A DNA stretch of 64,000 nt from Anaerobiospirillum sp. NML120449 (GTDB lineage Bacteria; Pseudomonadota; Gammaproteobacteria; Enterobacterales; Succinivibrionaceae): assembly GCF_023051105.1 (NCBI RefSeq), contig NZ_JALKIL010000012.1, positions 1 to 64,000 on the forward strand, read 5' to 3'. The translations under genes and the position numbers were made by a program. Positions 1-7,564 of the stretch are shown here, piece by piece. The notes below the pieces were generated by a model. It saw only the letters and a program-made list of their open reading frames with translations, was not told the origin of the DNA and made no database searches. How positions within the stretch are numbered: the first letter of the stretch is position 1; the number at the start of each line of letters is the position of its first letter.

Positions 1-2
1 CT

Positions 3-368
3 GTTGGCTTTGACGGCGGCTCTGCAGCCTCTGTTGAGAACTCAACTGCCAACGTATTCTCCATCCCTGTCGGTGTAACCATCGCCAAGGAGTACGCTGG
101 TGAGCAGTGGACTGTCAAGCCATCCTTCGACCTTACCTTAACCGGTAACTTCGGTGATGACACTCTGGACAGCACTGTAAACTGGACCGACGTAACCAAC
201 TGGAGCGTTGCTACCAAGTCCGAGTTTGTTGACAGCTTCACCTACGGCGCTGCCATGGGCGTAGCCGCCAAGTCCGGTAACCTGGGCGTTGGTGTTGGTC
301 TGAACTACACTGGTTCTTCCAACATCAAGGAGTTCGGCGCTTCTGCTAACGTACGCTACGTATTCTAA
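3..368 (+). CDS. C-terminal part of an outer-membrane beta-barrel protein (autotransporter-barrel-like), 5' end outside window
   Basis: Reading frame 3 is open from the window edge and gives 121 residues ending in VRYVF and a TAA stop. The residues alternate polar and hydrophobic with Gly and aromatic positions, as expected for transmembrane beta strands. The terminal Phe is the classical C-terminal signal of Gram-negative outer-membrane proteins read by the BAM complex. The last strands (GVGLNYTGSSN, then a final strand ending in Phe) resemble autotransporter or porin barrels. The passenger or N-terminal part is missing, so autotransporter, porin and OmpA-like barrels cannot be separated. 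Location in the outer membrane is inferred from the terminal signature only. Confidence 0.6.
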   Translation, partial: VGFDGGSAASVENSTANVFSIPVGVTIAKEYAGEQWTVKPSFDLTLTGNFGDDTLDSTVNWTDVTNWSVATKSEFVDSFTYGAAMGVAAKSGNLGVGVGLNYTGSSNIKEFGASANVRYVF

Positions 369-1716
369 TGATGCAGTAACATTGTTCTGCAGTTAATCAG
401 GCCAGCACAGCACGCTGTGCAGACCTTAGGGCAGCCCGCAACGGGCTGCCTGTGCAGACATGCTGCACTGTTAGTACAGCTCGAATTATTATGTACTGCA
501 TAACAGTTGAACCTGCTCTGATAAGCTGCAGTCAGCTTTACGATAGGCAAGCTCGTAGAGATGACAGCAAGCCATTGGGACAATGACAACGTTTGCAGTA
601 CCCCAATAAATAAGGGCAGCCCCTGCTCGTCAGGAAGCTGCCTTTTTCATTGGCATACACATCGATGTATTTGCAATTATAATGTTATGTTTTTATTCTT
701 CTCTATGGAAAAACGTTTTTACTCAATCCAATTGGGCGCTTTCTAAAATGTTTTATTATGACAATAGGTTAATATTATTTGGTAACAGCTGTTTATCCGA
801 GCGGCGATTATCTCTCTTAGTTCTCACATTGTGAGTTTCTGATGCTGCAGATCTGACTCTTACGACTTTCCTGATTGTCCTGACATCTCCGCTTTAGATT
901 GCCCTTGATCTGCATATTCAGCTCTTAACCAAGCACAGTATGGCTACCAAATGACTGCCTGCTCTAAAGACCGCGCTCATTGCTTGTATGACAACCATGG
1001 GATTAGCAGTACATCAGACATTGGCTGCCGCATTAATCCAAATCGCTTAAAGACGGGAGATAAAGGGCAGTGTGAATCTGATTAGGCGAACTCGTTGGTG
1101 AGGGAAAAGCACTTGAGGTACTGTGGATCCCTGCCTAACACACATGACAGGAGCAGCGCCGATGAGCGCCAATACTGGCGCTTATGAATAATGCTGCCCA
1201 AGTTGCCAGCAAAGACGTACCATGGCATGACATGTCATGTCAGGTCCCGTCTGGCGCTTCGTGCAGTGACTGGTATGGACCTGCCATGGTGGCGCGGCAA
1301 TATCCAGGTCATGAGTTGCATGGCTGTTTGGCGATGTGGCCTGGTGTGAGATAATCGACTGTTCATATCACTTTGCAGCTGTGGAGTCATAGCTGTACAA
1401 ACAGGATGAACCATCCTTAAGGGTCACTCTGTCTGCAGCGTAAAGCCCGCAGATCTGCATATATGTGAGCCACTCATGCATCCTCAGGTGCTGTGCCCGG
1501 TGCCGATGTCCGTACATATGCCGCTGCACTCAGAGCCTGTCTTGACCTCATAGCAGCCCTTTGCAGTTATCTGGTCATGGGCTTCTGCTTCTGGATTATG
1601 AATGCATACTACAGACTGGTTGTAATACAGGATGCGTGTGCTGGCTGCAGGCCTCAGACTTCACAGACATGTTATCTGCCTTACTGAATATGGCTCCCGG
1701 CTAACAGGAATATCCA
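369..1716. other. Intergenic region, 1.35 kb, no convincing gene
   Basis: No open frame here has protein-like composition plus a ribosome site. The 64-codon frame at 1493-1687 has neither. Two hairpins are visible: a perfect 9-bp stem at 430-450 without a T run, and a terminator-like one at 612-647. The stretch 690-800 is A/T rich compared with its surroundings and could hold promoters, but none is clear. Confidence 0.6.
612..647 (+). terminator. Rho-independent terminator candidate downstream of the barrel protein
   Basis: AAGGGCAGC at 612-620 pairs with GCTGCCTTT at 637-645 (one G-T wobble), followed by T residues to 647. It lies 245 bases after the barrel protein stop, on the same strand. 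Confidence 0.6.
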
Positions 1717-2574
1717 ATGCCACTTGTCAGACTTAAACCTACAGAACTATCCGAGCAGCTGCGCAATCAGCTGGCCTCACTGCATCTGCGTATTTATGGT
1801 GACATCAGCTTTGCACGTAACCTCAGGTTCCGTGGTCCGGTTAATATTGGACGTAACTGTCTTGCCTTTCGCATGCAGATTGATGCCTATACCGAGGTCT
1901 CCTTTGAGACCATGATGGCTACCAGCAAGCTGGGCCGCTACTGCTCTGTTGGGCATCGAGTGGACATGAGCATGGGTAACCACATTATGACCTACCCTAC
2001 TACCAGCAACAGCTTCTTCAATAACCACGCTTTCATGCACTACTCAGGCGAGATCAAGAAAGCCAGTCCCGCTATGGTCGCTCAGGGTGGCGACACCAGT
2101 CAGATAGAGATTGGCCATGATGTCTGGATTGGCGCTCACGTCAAATTTGCCAAATCAGTAAAGGTAGGTCATGGAGCTGTCATAGGAACCGGCACTGTAG
2201 TCACAAAGGACATCCCTCCTTACGCCATTGTTGCCGGAGGTGGCAGCAGCGGCTCCCAGCGAATTCTGCGCTACCGCTTCTCTGATGAGATAATCAGCGA
2301 CCTGCTGGAGCTCAACTGGTGGGACTATGATGTACCCCGTATGATTGCCTCAGGGGTTGAGGTGCCATCTACCGACGTAAAGGACTTCATATCCTTCTTC
2401 AAAAACGAAGACAGGGAAAAGCTGCTGCAGCTCTGTGAGCCATGGCTTCTGGTATGCGTACCAGATCCTGAAACGGCCTATGTGTTCCCATCTGAGCCTG
2501 ACAGCTTTATGGACTTCAACTGTGTTGAGGTCAATGATGAAGGACAGGCTGTACGTGCCTTCCTGCAGCGCTGA
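1717..2574 (+). CDS. Hexapeptide-repeat (left-handed beta-helix) O-acetyltransferase, CatB/Vat-like, paralogue 1
   Basis: 285 residues. The middle shows hexapeptide-repeat sequence (IGHDVWIGAHVKF, then [20 protein letters not shown]), followed by a helix with [21 protein letters not shown]. That is the typical end of the CatB/xenobiotic acetyltransferase branch of LbH acyltransferases, which use acetyl-CoA and act as trimers. The substrate cannot be deduced; drugs, sugars and LPS or capsule sugars are all known for the family. The usual GxPAK-type loop before the final helix is here a Gly/Ser-rich GGGSSGSQ. About 70 extra residues follow the family core. AGGA lies 7 bases before the ATG. A close paralogue follows at 3123; the two share long blocks, including the C-terminal extension, so they are an old tandem duplication. 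Confidence 0.8.
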   Translation: MPLVRLKPTELSEQLRNQLASLHLRIYGDISFARNLRFRGPVNIGRNCLAFRMQIDAYTEVSFETMMATSKLGRYCSVGHRVDMSMGNHIMTYPTTSNSFFNNHAFMHYSGEIKKASPAMVAQGGDTSQIEIGHDVWIGAHVKFAKSVKVGHGAVIGTGTVVTKDIPPYAIVAGGGSSGSQRILRYRFSDEIISDLLELNWWDYDVPRMIASGVEVPSTDVKDFISFFKNEDREKLLQLCEPWLLVCVPDPETAYVFPSEPDSFMDFNCVEVNDEGQAVRAFLQR

Positions 2575-3122
2575 CCAAATGTCTCCTGAGCAGAACTGCA
2601 ACTGACCACTTATCATACAAGCACGCAGGTCATATTGCAGGTCGATACTGCTCGTGAACGACTGTAACACCTCACAGTCGCAGCCTGAAGCTCGCTCATA
2701 ACTGGCGTAGTCTCAAACCGGCCTCTGCAGCAGCAGAAAACAGCTATACCTGACGATGCGGCCACGGGCTGCCCACAGCGTATGTGTAGTACGAGGTGCT
2801 GAGCACTGCAGTGAAGCGCCCTGCAAGGCTGTGCTCAATGGGATATTACTTAACTGCATAAAGGTCGGCATGAATGACAGTGCTTTACCCTTGCCATGAG
2901 ACGCTCTCAGTTGTGAATTTACCCACTCGCCTCAAGGGTTGCTGGTTAGAGCTGAACGTACTTCATTGCATTGATGGCTGCAGGGTGGAGCTGAATATAC
3001 TTACTTGCATTGAGGGCTGCATATTTGAGCTGACAGCAGGCCTTCGACAGCTGGCAGCGCCCGCGCACTAATCAGTCCATTCCCAGCCTAAGGGCCACTA
3101 TAACTGTACATGAGAATAATCA
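2575..3122. other. Intergenic region between the two acetyltransferase paralogues
   Basis: About 550 bases without a supported gene or terminator. A small local repeat is visible at 2945-3035, where a phrase of the form gggctgcat(a)t...gagctgaa recurs. The long spacing argues against simple co-transcription of the two acetyltransferase genes. Confidence 0.5.
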
Positions 3123-4046
3123 ATGCCACTGGTCAAACTTCAACTTGCCATCCCCTCTTCTGCCATCAGGGACAGTCTTAAAAAAGTATATCTGTCCGTG
3201 TCAGATCAGGTGGCCATATCCCGTAATCTGCGCTATCGCGGCCCGGTTCATTTTGGCAATAATTCACATGCTTTCCGCGTGCAGATTGACGCCTATTCCT
3301 ATGTTGCCCACCACAGTACCGTGATCACCACCAGCATTGGCCGCTACTGCTCTGTTGCTCATAATGTAGATATGGGCATGGGCTTTCATGTCATAGACCA
3401 GCCAAGCACATCCAGCAGCATGTTCAACAACCGCCTCTTTATGTATTACTCAGGAGATATTCCTGTACCCAATCCGGTATTTGCTGAAAATGGCGGAGAT
3501 ACCAATGAGATAACAGTAGGCAATGATGTCTGGATTGGCGCCCATACCAGATTCCCCAAATCAGTAACCATTGGCCATGGTGCCGTCATTGGTACCGGCA
3601 CTGTGGTGACAAAGGACATTCCTCCTTATGCCGTGGTAGTAGGTGGTGGCAGCAGCGGCTCTCAGCGTATTGTCCGTTACCGCTTCTCAGATGAGATTAT
3701 CTCTGACCTTATGGATATCAGGTGGTGGGACTACGATGTACCACGAATGGTAGCCTCAGGTATCAAGGTCCCCCGCACAAAGGCTGAAGACTTCATCTCC
3801 TTCTTTAAAAACGAGGACAGGGAAAAGCTCATTCCCCTTTCTGAGCCATGGCTGCTGGTAAGCATCCCGAACAGCGACACAGCCTACATATTCCCAACAG
3901 AGCCGGACACCTTTATGGACTTCAACTATGTAGAGGTTGATGACGATGGTAAGGCCATACGCGCTCTCATCCATATCGATAAAGATCTGGCCAACATGAG
4001 AGATCATATGCTCAAATCTCTGGGAGAAGAGCAGAAAAAGGGCTGA
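3123..4046 (+). CDS. Hexapeptide-repeat O-acetyltransferase, CatB/Vat-like, paralogue 2
   Basis: 307 residues, the same architecture as the gene at 1717. Shared landmarks are the RNLRYRGPV start of the helix, [36 protein letters not shown], the unusual [10 protein letters not shown] loop and the [12 protein letters not shown] helix. It has about 20 additional C-terminal residues rich in Lys, Asp and Glu. The reaction is presumably acetyl transfer from acetyl-CoA to a hydroxyl; the acceptor is unknown. The start is less secure than in paralogue 1 because only a weak GAGA precedes the ATG, but the first residues align with the paralogue. A strong terminator follows within 30 bases. Confidence 0.8.
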   Translation: MPLVKLQLAIPSSAIRDSLKKVYLSVSDQVAISRNLRYRGPVHFGNNSHAFRVQIDAYSYVAHHSTVITTSIGRYCSVAHNVDMGMGFHVIDQPSTSSSMFNNRLFMYYSGDIPVPNPVFAENGGDTNEITVGNDVWIGAHTRFPKSVTIGHGAVIGTGTVVTKDIPPYAVVVGGGSSGSQRIVRYRFSDEIISDLMDIRWWDYDVPRMVASGIKVPRTKAEDFISFFKNEDREKLIPLSEPWLLVSIPNSDTAYIFPTEPDTFMDFNYVEVDDDGKAIRALIHIDKDLANMRDHMLKSLGEEQKKG

Positions 4047-4070
4047 AAGAGCCCTGGCTTACGCCCTTTA

Positions 4071-4104
4071 AAAAGGCAGCAACCCTGACGGGCTGCTGCC
4101 TTTT
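4071..4104 (+). terminator. Strong rho-independent terminator after the second acetyltransferase
   Basis: AAAAGGCAGCA at 4071-4081 pairs perfectly with TGCTGCCTTTT at 4094-4104 (11 bp, 12-base loop), and the T run is part of the stem end. The A and T tracts make it potentially bidirectional. Confidence 0.85.
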
Positions 4105-4264
4105 CATCTTTTCTCACACACATACCTGAGACCTGTTCTCCGCCCAGCCAGACAGCGCTCATCCATGTGACAACATGCATGTCCTACATGCCCCCTAACT
4201 GTCCGTCTCTCAACCATACCCCATCACTGAAGCTCAAGCTGCAGGCTGCCATCACTCAGTAATA

Positions 4265-4860
4265 CGACCAGCCTTACCGGATGTCCTTATAGCCATACCG
4301 GTCAGCCTCTCTTACCTGCTGTCCTTACCGCCATATGGTACTGCCAGCCTTACCAGCTGCCCTTACAGCCATACCAGAGAGCCAGCCTTACCAGCTGCCC
4401 TTACTGCCATGCCAGGCCGCCATCCTTAGCGTCTGTAATAACAGCCATACAGTACTGCCAGCCTTACCAGCTGCCCTTACAGCTATACAGTACCGCCAGC
4501 ATTACCGGCTGTCCTTACAGCCATACAGTATCACCAGCCTTACCGGCTGTCCTTACAGCCATACCGGCAGCATCTCTTACCGACTGCCCTTACAGCCATA
4601 TAGTACTGCCAGCCTTACCGTCATATAGTACTGCCAGCCTTACCGGCTGTCCTTACAGCCATACAGTACCGCCAGCCTTACCGACTGTCCTTACTGCCAT
4701 ACAGTACTGCCAGCCTTACCGGCTGTCCTTACAGCCATGCCATGCAGCCATCCTTAGCGTCTGGCATAACAGCCATACCAGGCAGCCTCTCTTACCGGCT
4801 GTCCTTACAGCCATACAGTACCGCCAGCATTACCGGCTGTCCTTACAGCCATACTGGTAC
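4265..4860. repeat. Imperfect tandem repeat, about 38-bp unit, roughly 15 copies
   Basis: The unit begins GCCAGCCTTACCGGCTGTCC and continues with TTACAGCCATACAGTACC. Copies vary by point changes and by small insertions (CATCCTTAGCGTCTG replaces part of the unit twice, near 4421 and 4751). Unit length is not a multiple of three and stops occur in all frames of both strands, so it is not coding. Each copy contains a short CCGGCTG-type half palindrome. Function unknown. Confidence 0.9.
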
Positions 4861-5144
4861 TGACTGACAGCAACCTCCCAGCCAGACAGACTGACCTGCG
4901 CTCCTTTACTGGCAGAGCGTCTGGCAAGCATCAGATGGGATTTCAGGCACAGAAAAAAGCCATGCAGGCCGGGCCGGGCAGAGCGTGACTGTAAACGAGC
5001 TCTGCGTGTATGGCCTGGGCCTGCATGGCTGTGATGTCTGCCGTGCCCGTCCCTGCACTGCGTTGAGGTCAGCGCTGACAGGAGCATGGCTGCTGGTATT
5101 CAGCTGTGGATGAGCTTTCGGGGCTCTTGCTCTTTCTCTTTCTT

Positions 5145-6554
5145 TTACTTTGAGAAAGCGGCGATGGCGTCTTCGATGCGCTTGAAGGCACGCTCGCGGC
5201 CTACCAGCTCCATGGTGTCACCAATGCCAGGTGAGGTTGGGGTGCCGGTCATGGCCAGACGTAATGGCTGACCTACCTTGCCCATGCCTACCTCATGACG
5301 CTCAGCTACGCCCTCAAGAGCCTTGTCGATGACGGCAGCTTCCCAGGTCTCAAGGCCCTGCAGAGTGGTCAGACAGTCCTTGAGAATCTCTACTGAGCCT
5401 TCCTTGATCCACTTCTTTACGCCGGCAGCGTCGTACTCATTGATGTCCTCAAAGTAGCAGCGGGTCTTTTCAGCCATTTCCTTGAGGGTGTGGGTACGCT
5501 CACAGTAGTTCTTTACTACCAGCTCAAGGCATGGGCCTTCGGCCTTGTCGGTGTCGATGCCAATGCGGGCAAAGTGCCACTTGAGCTCGGCTGCTACCTG
5601 GTCACGTGGCAGTGACTTCATGTACTGGGCATTTAACCACTCAAGCTTCTTGGTGTTGAAGCTGGAGGCTGACTTGTTAATCTGCTCAGGGGTAAAGAGC
5701 TCAATCATCTCAGGTACGGAGAAGATTTCCTGATCACCGTGAGACCAGCCCAGACGTACTAGGTAATTTAACAGAGCCTCAGGCAGATAGCCGTCCTCAC
5801 GGTACTGCATGACGCTTACTGCACCATGGCGCTTGGACAGCTTGTTGCCGTCATCACCAAGAATCATGGCTACGTGACCAAATACAGGCTCTTTGGCACC
5901 CATGGCACGGTAGATATTGATCTGACGTGGGGTATTGTTGACGTGGTCATCACCACGGATAACGTGGGTAATACCCATGTCAAAGTCATCTACTACCACA
6001 CAGAAGTTGTAGGTTGGAGTGCCGTCAGAACGCTGAATGATGAAGTCGTCCAGCTCGGAGTTCTGGAAGGTAATCTTTCCCTTGACCATGTCATCAAATT
6101 CAACAGTGCCGCTGTCTGGATTTCTAAAGCGCACTACATATGGCTCATCATGGCTGTGCTCGGAGTGGTCATCACGGCAGTGACCGTCATAGCGTGGCTT
6201 TAAGCCTTTGGCCATCTGGTCATTACGTACTTCCTCAAGGCGCTCCTTGGAGCAGTAGCACTTGTAGGCCTTGCCATCCTTAATAAGCTGGTCAATAACT
6301 TCCTTATAGCGGTCAAAGCGCTTTGTCTGATAGTAAGGACCCTCATCCCAGCTGAGGTTAAGCCACTCCATGGACTCTAAAATGGCGTCAATGGCTGGCT
6401 GAGTGGAGCGCTCTCGATCAGTATCCTCAATACGCAGCACAAAGGTACCGCCACAGTGACGGGCATACAGCCAGGAGAATAAAGCTGTTCTGGCACCACC
6501 CACGTGCAGATAGCCGGTTGGGGAAGGTGCAAAACGTGTTTTGACTTTTTCCAT
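5145..6554 (-). CDS. gltX: Glutamate--tRNA ligase
   Basis: Charges tRNA-Glu with glutamate in the cytoplasm (class I aminoacyl-tRNA synthetase). The 469 residues match the bacterial length. The HIGH-type motif is at residues 10-20 ([11 protein letters not shown]). The KMSKS-type loop is KLSKR at 238-242, as in the E. coli enzyme. A Cys/His cluster near residues 99-130 resembles the zinc site of the E. coli-type enzyme. The anticodon-binding domain fills the C-terminal half. AAAGGAAC sits 6 bases before the ATG, so the start is secure. It converges with the acetyltransferase pair and is divergent from the PTS gene at 7565. Confidence 0.97.
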   Translation of the reverse strand: MEKVKTRFAPSPTGYLHVGGARTALFSWLYARHCGGTFVLRIEDTDRERSTQPAIDAILESMEWLNLSWDEGPYYQTKRFDRYKEVIDQLIKDGKAYKCYCSKERLEEVRNDQMAKGLKPRYDGHCRDDHSEHSHDEPYVVRFRNPDSGTVEFDDMVKGKITFQNSELDDFIIQRSDGTPTYNFCVVVDDFDMGITHVIRGDDHVNNTPRQINIYRAMGAKEPVFGHVAMILGDDGNKLSKRHGAVSVMQYREDGYLPEALLNYLVRLGWSHGDQEIFSVPEMIELFTPEQINKSASSFNTKKLEWLNAQYMKSLPRDQVAAELKWHFARIGIDTDKAEGPCLELVVKNYCERTHTLKEMAEKTRCYFEDINEYDAAGVKKWIKEGSVEILKDCLTTLQGLETWEAAVIDKALEGVAERHEVGMGKVGQPLRLAMTGTPTSPGIGDTMELVGRERAFKRIEDAIAAFSK

Positions 6555-7564
6555 CTTAAAGTTCCTTTAGCCACAGTGCGGAGTAGGAAGTGCCCGCACC
6601 TGTAAAAATCTGACCTGCACCTGCCCTGGCAGCACTTGCAGCCTCATGACCTGTACAGACCGTCAGCCCCAACATCTGTTAAGACATCGCGGGCCAAAAT
6701 TGCGCCTATTTTAGCACTTATGTATGTCTATGGCGCCCGCCCTGGGCAAAGATAACAGCCGCCCTCCCCATCGCCTGTCCTATGCTCACTGAGCTCGCAC
6801 TGGCCCTGCAGGCTCACCAGACATCACAGGGCCATACCGCGCCAGGCAGCGCCCGCGCCGTGCCCTCACAGACCAGCCTAGCCCGCTCCGTCCCCGCGCC
6901 GACTCCGCCATCTACTGAAGCACCTGCAGCTCGCGCCGCGTCACTGAGACTGACCCAACCTCCTCACTTGCCCAGGCTCCTCAGTCGACCTCATCCCTGC
7001 AGCATGAACCGCAGCAGCAGCAGCCATACCTGCTGCCATTGCCGCTGCAAGCGCCCGCCCCTACCTGAGCTGTTGCTGTTTAGTACAGCTGCTGCTTGCA
7101 GTCAGAGTGCCTCTCGTACCTCTGTACAAACAAAGGTCCCAGCCGGCATTCTCAACTGTCCCTGCTCTCTGTCCCTCGGTATGGACAGCCTGATGGCCAA
7201 TATCATGACCCAGGTACTGTCCCAGGCCCTCAATCCCCATCCCATATCCAATTCGGCCTTACCCTCACCTGCCTGTCTTACCCGCACCCGGGGTGAAATG
7301 GAGCAGGAAATAATTTCGGGACAATATTCAGCACCAAAAGTACCTCTTTGTACCTCAGGCAGTGACATAATGCCTTGTCTTTGCCCGCTCTGATGGCAAA
7401 AAGTTCTGGTAATTACAGGATGGTATCAGCCGATTGGCGCGTGCAAAGCGCTGATTTGGAGCTGTGCGTATATTTTCTATGCTAATTCGAAGTTTTCAGA
7501 GTGCTGGAGCCGGGGCTGGTATGGGTTATGATCATCTAATTGCCAGAAATCAGGACAAGGAAAA
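6555..7564. other. Divergent intergenic region between gltX and the enzyme I gene
   Basis: 1.0 kb. The sequence at 6780-7060 is C-rich with simple composition. An open frame of 203 codons (6782-7393) exists but has no ribosome site and is Ser/Pro/Leu/Arg-rich, as expected from C-rich DNA, so I do not call it a gene. A weak promoter candidate for the + strand lies at 7456-7483. Confidence 0.5.
7456..7483 (+). promoter_or_regulatory. Possible sigma-70 promoter for the enzyme I gene
   Basis: TTGGAG at 7456-7461, 16-base spacer, TATGCT at 7478-7483, about 80 bases before the TTG start. It matches moderately and no operator was recognised. Confidence 0.35.

Larger units (their letters stand above)
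4047..5144. other. Intergenic region between converging acetyltransferase and gltX
   Basis: Holds the terminator at 4071-4104 and the 38-bp tandem repeat block at about 4265-4860. The remaining 280 bases before the gltX stop show no gene. Confidence 0.6.

Noticed and set aside
238-242. KLSKR instead of KMSKS in GltX (residue numbers, gene at 5145-6554)
   Set aside because: As I recall, E. coli GltX has the same variant, so it is not unusual.
4265-4860. CRISPR-like appearance of the 38-bp array
   Set aside because: No constant repeat separated by unique spacers; the whole unit drifts gradually and no cas gene is present.
6782-7393. 203-codon open frame upstream of the enzyme I gene
   Set aside because: No ribosome site; Ser/Pro/Leu/Arg composition follows from C-rich DNA; overlapping frames on both strands are equally open.
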